A program made the position numbers and the translations under genes. The notes below the pieces were generated by a model that was not told the DNA's origin, made no database searches, and was given only the letters and a program-made list of their open reading frames with translations. DNA of 64,000 nt from Methanolinea sp. (GTDB lineage Archaea; Halobacteriota; Methanomicrobia; Methanomicrobiales; Methanospirillaceae). Shown piece after piece: positions 8,935-16,307 of the stretch. The DNA is taken from positions 124,001 through 188,000 of the forward strand of contig JADFDO010000001.1 in NCBI GenBank assembly GCA_018262855.1, given 5' to 3'. Position 1 is the stretch's first letter; every line of letters starts with the position of its first letter.

Positions 8935-9336
8935 TCATGCTTCGGATTTCCGGGAAAGTGCCCTGTGGGGACATATCTCGATGCACCTTCCGCAGAGGAC
9001 ACATTTTTCTGCATCCATATGAAGTTTTGATTCTTCATCAAACGAGAAGACTTCCTGCGGGCAGATGCTGATGCAGGCACCGCAATCAACACACTCGCTC
9101 TCGTCGAGTGCTATCTCCTCTTCGAGGAACCGGACCGCTGCTCCGAGATCCGCCAGCTTGTCCCTGACAATCCGGCACGTATCGTCCGGAATGTCGATGA
9201 GGGCTTCTCCTTCAGATGAATCGATGAGAGCCCGTTCCACACTCACCAGCACGCCGGTATCCCTGACCACCTGGGCAATGATGGGTTTTTTACCCTCCTT
9301 TCTCGAGAACGTGACCAGGAGCTTCATTTCAGCCAC
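8935..9336 (-). CDS. NIL-domain ferredoxin of homocysteine biosynthesis
   Basis: 133 residues. Residues 1-75 are a NIL domain (ligand-binding fold first seen in methionine importer ATPases). Residues 82-92 (C82, C85, C88, C92) and 112-122 (C112, C115, C118, C122) are two complete CxxCxxCxxxCP motifs for two [4Fe-4S] clusters. In methanogens this protein pairs with the DUF39 protein and probably supplies electrons or sulfide handling when aspartate semialdehyde is turned into homocysteine. Its start overlaps the end of the DUF39 gene by 13 bases, so the two are co-translated. Confidence 0.9.
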   Translation of the reverse strand: MAEMKLLVTFSRKEGKKPIIAQVVRDTGVLVSVERALIDSSEGEALIDIPDDTCRIVRDKLADLGAAVRFLEEEIALDESECVDCGACISICPQEVFSFDEESKLHMDAEKCVLCGRCIEICPHRALSRKSEA

Positions 9337-10832
9337 CTCCCCCCGAAGAGCTTCCCGAGATCCATGGCAGTGAGCATCCCGGCGACCCTGAAATCCCTGT
9401 CTACTACAGGAAGGGCGCTGATGTTGTGTTTCTCAAGCTTCTGGACCGCGATATCCACCGCCTCGTCAGCCGTCGTGGTGACCACCTTGCGGCGCATGAT
9501 ATCCCTGACGAGGGTTCCTTTTCCCGGATTGACAACTGCCTTTGAGATGTCGTAGGTCGTCACGATGCCGACAAGCACCCCCTCGCTGTTGATCACCGGG
9601 AGGTGGTTCGTCTCCCCTTTCAGGAGTTTCCGGGCAGCGTCCCTTATCGGCTCATCTTCTGATATGGTGATAATCCGGCGATCCATGATCTCGAGCACCC
9701 TCGGGCCCTGGACTGTCTCTCTCATGGGACTGGCCTTTTTTGTATAATCTATCGGTCGTGTGGGGAGGCAGAGGGTCATCTTTCCGGATTCAATCCAGCC
9801 CTTCAACTCGGACGCAATCCGCCGTGCCCTGCGCAGGCTGGAAAGGGACGATGTACGAACCTCCTCCCCGTTCATCTCGAACCGACCGCTCTTGAGCATC
9901 GCATAGTTCACCTTCATCATCGAAGGCCTGTTCCTCACGGGAATCCCATAATCGATCACGTCAACCCAGATATCCTCGTCCTTTACCGCGCAACTCCGCA
10001 CCGTCTCTATGTCAAGGACCGGGATCGGGATCCCAAGACCAACGTAGAGTGTGACCCCGTATCCTTTCATGGTTGCTGCCCTCAAGTACTCCGAATCCAT
10101 CTGTTTCATATCGCCTGTTACCATAAGGGTCCCGAATCCACCGCCGGGAGATGCCTGTGTCCCTTCGCCTATCACCATACCTGCAGCACCTCCCAGGAAA
10201 CAGGGAACACCCGAACCGATACACCGGAAGTGGGGATCGTTCGAGATGGGATTAAGGAGTCCAGATCCCGAATAGGTCACGTTCCCGCAGGATGGAAGGA
10301 GCATTCCCATGTATGTGTAAAACACCCGATCGGTCGAATTACAGGCAGCATTGTATCTCTGATAGCCGTTCCTCGGGTTGCACATGATTGCCTGGTTGAG
10401 GTTCTCAAGAAGGAGTTCGGTGGTAATCGTCCTCCTTGGATAGCAATCGGTCCCCCGTGATATCGCCCGAAGCTCCACTGACTTTCCGGTGATAAAATCC
10501 TCTATCACGTGCGCTCCGCCATATTGATCCTCGCGGGTAGTCGACTGCTGTGTCGCACCGATATAGGCATCCACCGCTGCCAGCCCGGCATATGCCTCAA
10601 CATCGTTCAGCCAGACCCTTTCCATCCTGATGGGGGGATCGGCGTGTCCGAAATTGAAAAAACTGCCGGACGAGCACATCGCCCCAAAGGTCCCTGTGGT
10701 AACCACGTCGACTTCGGCAAGGGCATCTTTCTCGCCAAGTTCGGCGACAAGACCGGGCATCTCTTCGGCTGTGACCACCCGGGCATTCCCATCCCGAATC
10801 CGTTCATTTACCTGATGGATGGTCTTCTTCAT
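9324..10832 (-). CDS. Homocysteine biosynthesis protein (DUF39) with CBS pair
   Basis: 502 residues. Residues 1 to about 370 are the DUF39/COG1900 domain, with conserved Cys-bearing stretches GAMCSSGSFFNFGHADPP and CNPRNGYQRYNAACNST. Residues about 385-500 are two CBS motifs (IMDRRIITISEDEPIRDAA and IMRRKVVTTTADEAVD), a module that binds adenosyl ligands such as AMP or SAM. Methanogen homologues are needed to convert aspartate semialdehyde plus sulfide to homocysteine. The CBS pair may let SAM or adenylates control the reaction; that is inference. The NIL-ferredoxin gene follows with a 13-base overlap. Confidence 0.9.
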   Translation of the reverse strand: MKKTIHQVNERIRDGNARVVTAEEMPGLVAELGEKDALAEVDVVTTGTFGAMCSSGSFFNFGHADPPIRMERVWLNDVEAYAGLAAVDAYIGATQQSTTREDQYGGAHVIEDFITGKSVELRAISRGTDCYPRRTITTELLLENLNQAIMCNPRNGYQRYNAACNSTDRVFYTYMGMLLPSCGNVTYSGSGLLNPISNDPHFRCIGSGVPCFLGGAAGMVIGEGTQASPGGGFGTLMVTGDMKQMDSEYLRAATMKGYGVTLYVGLGIPIPVLDIETVRSCAVKDEDIWVDVIDYGIPVRNRPSMMKVNYAMLKSGRFEMNGEEVRTSSLSSLRRARRIASELKGWIESGKMTLCLPTRPIDYTKKASPMRETVQGPRVLEIMDRRIITISEDEPIRDAARKLLKGETNHLPVINSEGVLVGIVTTYDISKAVVNPGKGTLVRDIMRRKVVTTTADEAVDIAVQKLEKHNISALPVVDRDFRVAGMLTAMDLGKLFGGRWLK

Positions 10833-10851
10833 GCAACAATATTTTATAATG

Positions 10852-10861
10852 TATATTTATA
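10852..10861 (-). promoter_or_regulatory. TATA-like element for the homocysteine operon
   Basis: On the minus strand this reads CTATAAATAT, about 20-30 bases before the ATG at 10832, the archaeal TATA-box distance for a near-leaderless transcript. The 90-base space to the divergent Nif3-like gene is very AT-rich and should hold both promoters. Confidence 0.55.
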
Positions 10862-10922
10862 GATGTTTCGTATTACTAGAGGTAATATATGATTAATAAA
10901 CCCGGCCATTGATACTCTCTTC

Positions 10923-11651
10923 ATGAAGATCGGGGTTTTCATCCGTGAAATGGAATGCCTGGCACCCCCGGCCCTCGCAGAGGAATGGGACAGGGAGAGA
11001 ATCGGACTTGTTGTCGAAGGAAAGGACGATCTTACACGCATTTGCTGTGCACTTGATGCAACCCCCAGGGTGATTCGAGAGGCGATTCGACAGAGGGCAG
11101 ATATGCTTGTCGTGCATCATACCCCCATTTGGGATCCTGTCACCTCGTTCCGGGGTTCACTGGCAACCCTGCTCAAAGATGTCCTCACATCAGAGATGAA
11201 TATCTACGTGATGCATACCAACCTTGATCACGCTCCGGGCGGTGTCAACGATGCACTTGCCGATCTGCTGGAGATCGGGAATCCTGCTCCCCTCTCGCTC
11301 GGGATTGTCGGCGAATGCAGTCTTGGTCTCCAGGAACTGGCAAACAGGCTGAACAGCGGAATCCGGACCTGGGGCAGGCCCAAGCTCCCTGGCAGGCTTG
11401 CGGTGGTCGGGGGTTCCGGATTCATCCCTGAACTTATCGAAGAGGCAAGAGCCGGTGGTGCCTGTGCAATTCTCTCCTCCGAAGCACGCCACTCCGTTGC
11501 CCGCTCCTCTCCTCTCCCCATGATCGAGGCAACGCACTATGCGCTCGAATCCCCGGTAATGAGAAATCTCTCGCAGCAGATGGACTGGATCTATATCGAA
11601 GATATCCCCGATATGCAGACATGGACGCCAAGGAATTCTGGGACACACTGA
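10923..11651 (+). CDS. Nif3-like dinuclear metal centre protein
   Basis: 242 residues, the usual length of the short Nif3 family. Metal-binding residues are visible: H65-H66 in MLVVHHTPIWDP, D102-H103 in HTNLDHAPGGVND, and the late H..E pair in ATHYALE. The family is annotated as GTP cyclohydrolase 1 type 2, but its reaction in archaea is not established; it is a cytosolic protein that binds two metal ions. The 3' end overlaps the SWIM-protein gene by 31 bases in another frame, implying coupled translation. Confidence 0.88.
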   Translation: MKIGVFIREMECLAPPALAEEWDRERIGLVVEGKDDLTRICCALDATPRVIREAIRQRADMLVVHHTPIWDPVTSFRGSLATLLKDVLTSEMNIYVMHTNLDHAPGGVNDALADLLEIGNPAPLSLGIVGECSLGLQELANRLNSGIRTWGRPKLPGRLAVVGGSGFIPELIEEARAGGACAILSSEARHSVARSSPLPMIEATHYALESPVMRNLSQQMDWIYIEDIPDMQTWTPRNSGTH

Positions 11652-11950
11652 AAGGAGAGGGATGCCTCACTCCCCGATTCCGGGAAGAACTCATACACCT
11701 GTATGGAGAGCGGGGTGAGAAGGCTGCCCTTTCCCTTGAAAAGAAAATGGTAAAAAAATATCGTGACTTCATGGTTGTCGTCGGTGCTTCAGGGGAATAC
11801 ATTGTGGAAGGGGACTTCTGTACCTGCCATGACTTCATGTTCAGGGGAAGATGCTGCTGGCATATTCTTGCGGTCAGGCTGGCATTATTATGCGGCGGGG
11901 TCGAAGAGTATGACCTCTGGTACCAGGATACCTGGGCAGGGCCGGAGTAG
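11621..11950 (+). CDS. SWIM-type zinc-finger protein
   Basis: 109 residues. C67-x-C69 ... C79-x-H81 (within FCTCHDFMFRGRCCWHILA) is a SWIM motif, a zinc-binding module that contacts DNA or protein and is found in recombination-linked proteins as well as others. The rest is a short helical N-terminus (EFWDTLKGEG, REELIHLYGERG). The first ATG lies inside the Nif3-like gene, 31 bases before its stop, with no gap between them. Archaeal SWIM proteins can accompany RadA paralogues, but no recombinase is near here; the role is open. Confidence 0.72.
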   Translation: MDAKEFWDTLKGEGCLTPRFREELIHLYGERGEKAALSLEKKMVKKYRDFMVVVGASGEYIVEGDFCTCHDFMFRGRCCWHILAVRLALLCGGVEEYDLWYQDTWAGPE

Positions 11951-12007
11951 GGGAATCCAACAATTTTTATCGTTAAAAACCGAATAGAATGGAAACTGTG
12001 TGGTTTT

Positions 12008-14752
12008 ATGCTCGAAGATGAATACCAGCTCGAATATTTTAAGACACACGGGCTGACCCGGAAGACATGCACCAAGTGCGGGGCAGCGTTCTGGACACGT
12101 GATCCAGGGATGGAGACGTGCGGGGATGCGCCATGCGAGACATACCACTTCATAGGGGCTCCAGTATTCCGGCGTCATACCGTAGACGAAATGCGTGAAG
12201 CGTTCCTCTCATTCTTCGAGCACAACAGCCACACCAGGATCAGCAGGTACCCTGTTGCAGCACGATGGCGGGATGATATTTACCTTACTATCGCCTCCAT
12301 CGCCGACTTCCAGCCATGGGTGACCGGGGGTATCGTCCCTCCCCCTGCGAACCCGCTCACGATCTCGCAGCCGTGCATAAGGCTCAATGATCTTGATTCC
12401 GTAGGCCGTTCCGGTCGCCATCTCACTCTCTTCGAGATGATGGCCCACCATGCATTCAACTCCGATATCGAGGAGATCTACTGGAAGGAGCATACCCTCG
12501 AGCTCTGCGAACAGTTCCTCTCGTCAATCGGCGGTGATCTCAACCGGGTCACCTACAAGGAACACCCGTGGATAGGTGGGGGAAATGCGGGCCCGAGTGT
12601 TGAGGTATTGATCGGCGGTCTCGAGGTCGCAACACTGGTATTCATGAATCTCGGGAAGCAGAAGACAGGAAAACCACCGGTTGAACTCTCCGGTGAGAAA
12701 TATTATCCCATGTCCAACTGGATCGTCGATACCGGGTATGGGCTGGAACGGTTCGTGTGGGCATCAACGGGCTCACCCACCATCTATGATGCAGTATTCC
12801 CCGAGATGGTTAGCAGGGTTATGGAATCAGCGGGACTTGCTCATGCCCTCGAAGACAAGGAATATACCAAGATCCTCTCTCTCAACGCAAGGTTTTCCGG
12901 GGTCATGGACATCTCCGGGACCAACCTTTACCAGCTGCGCAAGAAGGTGGCAGCTGCAATTGATGTGCCCATTGAGCGGCTTGACAGGATGATAACCCCA
13001 ATCGAGAAGGTATATGCTATTGTTGACCACACGCGGTGCCTTGCCTATATGCTCGGCGACTGCATCGTACCATCCAATGTGAGGGAGGGTTACCTGGTCC
13101 GGCTCGTATTACGCAGGACGCTCAGGATGATGAACGAACTGGGAATCAAGGAGCCTCTGGCAGACCTTATCGAACAGCAAATGCGGATCATAGGAACCCA
13201 GTCATTCGAACAGGACATGCTGATTGTCCATGAAATTGTCGAGCGTGAGGTGGAGAAGAGCAATGCCACCATGCAGCGTGGCACAAAGATTGTCCAGAGG
13301 ATCGCCAGGAATTACAAGAACAAGCGGGAAAGGGTCCCCTTGAAGGAGATCATCACCCTCTATGATTCTCACGGTATTCCTCCTGAGATCATCAAGGAAG
13401 TCGCGGTATCAGAAGGAGCCGTGGTCGAGCTTCCCGATAACTTTTACTCTCTCATCGCCGACATGCATTCCGAGTCCGGGCCCCAGGAGACTGAAGATCC
13501 GTTCGCAAAGCACCACGACAGAATCAGCGCCCTGCCTGCAACAAGGAAACTCTTCTACGAGCAGCCCTGTGACATGGAATTCGATGCAATGGTGATTGAT
13601 TTCTTCGACGGCAACGTCGTGATGGACCAGACACTCTTCTATCCCGAGGGGGGCGGGCAGCCATCTGACAGTGGCATGCTGATCACTGCTGAAAACATGG
13701 TCCGGGTTGATGATGTCCGGAAGGTGGGGGATGTGATTGTCCACCACGTCAACGGTGGGACCCTGCGGAGGGGCGACCGTGTGAAGGGAATCGTCGATGA
13801 AGAACGGCGCTGGTCTCTCATGCGCCATCACACCGCCACTCATCTCCTCCTTCACGCGGCAAAAGAAGTGCTCGGGGCACATATCCACCAGGCAGGGGCC
13901 CAGAAAGGTCTGGAGAGTTCAAGGCTCGACCTCCGTCATTACAAGCATATCACCCCTGATGAACTGCGCAAGATTGAGATTGCCGCCAACAGGATGGTAA
14001 TGTCCGACCAGATGGTCGACGTAACGCATCTCGACCGTACAAAGGCCGAACAGGCCTATGGTTTCGCCCTGTACCAGGGAGGCGTACCTCCGGGAAAAGA
14101 TATCCGTATCGTGCAGGTGGCAGGTGACGTGGAAGCATGTGCGGGCACACACTGCCGGAGTACTGGAGACATCGGACTCATCAAGATCATCAGAGTCGAA
14201 CATATCCAGGACGGGATCGAGCGCATTGAGTTCGCTGCGGGCATGGCCGCAGTGGAATATGTTCACCGCCTTGAAGGACTGGTGAGCCAGTCAGCTGAAA
14301 CCCTCTCCGTACAGCATGAGAATCTACCCTCGACGGTGACCAGGTTCTTCTCGGAATGGAAGAACCAGAAGAAAGAGATAGAACGACTCCGTGAGAGGCT
14401 TGCCGAGCTGGAGATGAAGAACCTTACCCCGGAGATGGTAGGAAAAACCCCGATCCTCATCAAAAAGATAGATCTTTCCGGCAAGGAACTTGCCGCCATT
14501 GGTGGAGAGATTTCAGGAAAGGGCGGTGTTGCCCTCCTCGCCAGCGGGTCGGAGCGTGTCACGGTCATCCTCATGTCAGGGACCGGCAGGGTAAACGCGG
14601 GAGAGATTATCGGGCAGGTCTGTTCACTTCTTGGGGGAAAGGGTGGAGGCTCGGCGACGATGGCGCAGGGAGGCGGACCTGACGTCCAGCACCTGGATCT
14701 TGCATTGAAGGTCGGGAGAGATCGGATTGTGGAGGCATTATCAGGGGGATAA
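12008..14752 (+). CDS. alaS: Alanyl-tRNA synthetase (archaeal type)
   Basis: 914 residues. The N-terminus carries the archaeal zinc-binding insertion (KTCTKCGAAFWTRDPGMETCGDAPC) before the class II catalytic core, where motif 2 and 3 regions (TLFEMMAHHAF, GYGLERFVW) are visible. The editing domain has the HTATHLLLHAAKEVLG and CAGTHCRSTGDIG zinc/editing motifs that clear mischarged Ser- or Gly-tRNA. A coiled coil (about 775-810) leads to the glycine-rich DHHA1 C-terminal domain (GKGGGSATMAQGGG). It charges tRNA-Ala. It is followed at 19 bases by a membrane-bound HTH protein. Confidence 0.97.
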   Translation: MLEDEYQLEYFKTHGLTRKTCTKCGAAFWTRDPGMETCGDAPCETYHFIGAPVFRRHTVDEMREAFLSFFEHNSHTRISRYPVAARWRDDIYLTIASIADFQPWVTGGIVPPPANPLTISQPCIRLNDLDSVGRSGRHLTLFEMMAHHAFNSDIEEIYWKEHTLELCEQFLSSIGGDLNRVTYKEHPWIGGGNAGPSVEVLIGGLEVATLVFMNLGKQKTGKPPVELSGEKYYPMSNWIVDTGYGLERFVWASTGSPTIYDAVFPEMVSRVMESAGLAHALEDKEYTKILSLNARFSGVMDISGTNLYQLRKKVAAAIDVPIERLDRMITPIEKVYAIVDHTRCLAYMLGDCIVPSNVREGYLVRLVLRRTLRMMNELGIKEPLADLIEQQMRIIGTQSFEQDMLIVHEIVEREVEKSNATMQRGTKIVQRIARNYKNKRERVPLKEIITLYDSHGIPPEIIKEVAVSEGAVVELPDNFYSLIADMHSESGPQETEDPFAKHHDRISALPATRKLFYEQPCDMEFDAMVIDFFDGNVVMDQTLFYPEGGGQPSDSGMLITAENMVRVDDVRKVGDVIVHHVNGGTLRRGDRVKGIVDEERRWSLMRHHTATHLLLHAAKEVLGAHIHQAGAQKGLESSRLDLRHYKHITPDELRKIEIAANRMVMSDQMVDVTHLDRTKAEQAYGFALYQGGVPPGKDIRIVQVAGDVEACAGTHCRSTGDIGLIKIIRVEHIQDGIERIEFAAGMAAVEYVHRLEGLVSQSAETLSVQHENLPSTVTRFFSEWKNQKKEIERLRERLAELEMKNLTPEMVGKTPILIKKIDLSGKELAAIGGEISGKGGVALLASGSERVTVILMSGTGRVNAGEIIGQVCSLLGGKGGGSATMAQGGGPDVQHLDLALKVGRDRIVEALSGG

Positions 14753-14771
14753 GGCCAGGTGACCAGGCAGT

Positions 14772-15434
14772 ATGGATACGGTGACTGACGATTCAGTGGA
14801 TCCCGGGAACGTTATAAAGGCAGGCGAGGTAGTCGTTCTCCAGCCCGGGGATGAACGGGCTCAGAAGATAGGGAAGGCCATTGCTAGCCAGTCCGCAACC
14901 GATATCCTCAATGCACTCCAGGAGCGTCCAAGCACGGCGGGAGACCTAACATCAATTCTCAGCATGCCAATGGGCACCGTCAAATATCACCTGGAAAACC
15001 TCCTGGAGGCCGGGCTCGTCGAGGTCAGGCAGATTCGTTACAGTGTGAAAGGCAGGGAGATCAAGGTGTATGGCCTTAAAGACCAGCTCCTTATTGTTGC
15101 TCCCAGGGTCCAGAATATCCGTTCAATACTGCTCAAGTATGCTGCACTGTTTGCCATTGTTTCCCTGGCAACACTCGTCGCATATTCCATGATGCCGATC
15201 ATGACAGCACCCCCGGGCATGGGCGGTGGCATGGCCGGGAATGGTGCTATAGCAACGATGCAGGCAGAAAAAGATGCAGGGACACTGGCTGCACCACCGA
15301 TTCCTGAAACCCGCATTGCCGGTGGAGTGTCTGGAATTGCCTTTGATCCCTTCCTTGCATTCTTCCTTGGAGGCAGCCTGGTCATCCTCATACTGCTTGC
15401 ATATGAAGTCCTGACCTGGCGGAAACATTCCTGA
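14772..15434 (+). CDS. Membrane-anchored winged-helix regulator
   Basis: 220 residues. Residues about 30-105 form an ArsR-like winged helix (QSATDILNALQERPSTAGDLTSILSMPMGTVKYHLENLLEAGLVEV). Two membrane helices follow (about 119-140 and 193-212) with a Gly/Met/Ala-rich loop between them that would face outside. This layout suggests a one-component sensor in which a membrane or external signal alters DNA binding, known as a type in Methanomicrobiales but with unknown targets. It begins 19 bases after alaS and is probably co-transcribed. Confidence 0.75.
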   Translation: MDTVTDDSVDPGNVIKAGEVVVLQPGDERAQKIGKAIASQSATDILNALQERPSTAGDLTSILSMPMGTVKYHLENLLEAGLVEVRQIRYSVKGREIKVYGLKDQLLIVAPRVQNIRSILLKYAALFAIVSLATLVAYSMMPIMTAPPGMGGGMAGNGAIATMQAEKDAGTLAAPPIPETRIAGGVSGIAFDPFLAFFLGGSLVILILLAYEVLTWRKHS

Positions 15435-15561
15435 TAGTGATATTCACTCATCCATGACGGCGTATCGATCGCCTATGTCAGGTTCTCAAAGAAAAGAATG
15501 GTATTGATATAAACAATCCAGAATGGCATGTGGAGGGTGGTTTCGAGGGGTTGCATCCGCG

Positions 15562-15569
15562 TTTTTTTT
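15562..15569 (+). terminator. T-run terminator after alaS / HTH gene
   Basis: Eight consecutive T residues on the plus strand, 128 bases after the HTH-protein stop and directly before the convergent gene ending at 15575. Archaeal RNA polymerase ends transcription at such T-tracts. No strong stem precedes it. Confidence 0.4.
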
Positions 15570-15574
15570 GAGAC

Positions 15575-15823
15575 TCAATAGCTCACCTGTCCCTGCTCGT
15601 AGATCTCTGACATGTGCACCGTCTCCATTGGGGGATATACGAGTCGTATCCATTCCCTCTGGATATGCGGATTCTCTTTTCGTGCGGCGCAGGAGGTACG
15701 GTAGGCCATCCACGTGTTCGAGGCTTCAACGGACTGAAGGTACTCGCGATCGATGGCTTCGGTAAGGGAATCAATGTCTGCCATGATGTCTCCCATCGTG
15801 TTGAGAGAAGGAAGATTAATCAT
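15575..15823 (-). CDS. Small hypothetical protein, second of a coupled pair
   Basis: 82 residues from the ATG at 15823 (MINLPSLNTMGDIMADIDSL). The start is supported by GGGAGAG seven bases upstream and by an 8-base overlap with the stop of the preceding gene. The protein is helical with one central Cys (AYRTSCAARKEN) and no membrane segment. I do not recognise it. A longer reading from 15901 would overlap the upstream gene by 86 bases and is less likely. Confidence 0.55.
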   Translation of the reverse strand: MINLPSLNTMGDIMADIDSLTEAIDREYLQSVEASNTWMAYRTSCAARKENPHIQREWIRLVYPPMETVHMSEIYEQGQVSY

Positions 15824-16082
15824 GGCACATCTCTCCCACAGGGTGACATGAGACCGGCGATGAAATCCCACCACATAACCTTCTGTAATGGAGAGAGACA
15901 TCTTCGCGGATGATCTCCTTGATCCTGGCGACCAGCGCCATGCTTATCTCACCGGGATCTTCTCCCGTTTTTTCTGCGAGCATGCGGGAGATTGAAGGAA
16001 GAAGATCGCTGTGGTAACGGCAGGAAAACCCTGTGATTTTCCAGATTGCGTATTCAATCTCACCTTCAAGAGTCAGTCTCAT
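15816..16082 (-). CDS. Small hypothetical protein, first of a coupled pair
   Basis: 88 residues from the ATG at 16082 (MRLTLEGEIEYAIWKITGFS), preceded by GGGAAAGGTG about seven bases upstream. The body is helical (SISRMLAEKTGEDPGEISMALVARIKEIIRED); the last 20 residues hold Cys and His (CGGISSPVSCHPVGEMCHD), which could bind metal. I do not recognise the family. It is translationally coupled to the gene ending at 15575 and divergent from the histidine-kinase gene at 16308. Confidence 0.55.
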   Translation of the reverse strand: MRLTLEGEIEYAIWKITGFSCRYHSDLLPSISRMLAEKTGEDPGEISMALVARIKEIIREDVSLHYRRLCGGISSPVSCHPVGEMCHD

Positions 16083-16223
16083 TGGAACACCTTTCCCTGT
16101 GCACCAGTGCACCGGATTCATTCCCCGTCAGGGATGTGTAACCTGCTCTCACACCCGCTGAAGGTTCCTGTAAAACTACATTGGCACTAATAGTATAAAT
16201 AATTTATGTGTAATGAAAATTAA

Positions 16224-16250
16224 TATTGGTTTTTATTAATATTTTCTATC
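16224..16250. promoter_or_regulatory. AT-rich repeated element before HTH histidine kinase
   Basis: The 9-mer ATTAATATT occurs twice, separated by seven bases, in a stretch from about 16190 to 16295 that is almost all A and T. The region separates the kinase gene (start 16308) from the divergent small genes. Repeated near-palindromic sites of this sort can be operators, for example for the kinase's own HTH domain; this is inference. Confidence 0.35.
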
Positions 16251-16307
16251 AAAACTTTTTATCGGAGATAATTATTATATAATAAAAAACAGACTTTAAT
16301 AATATCC

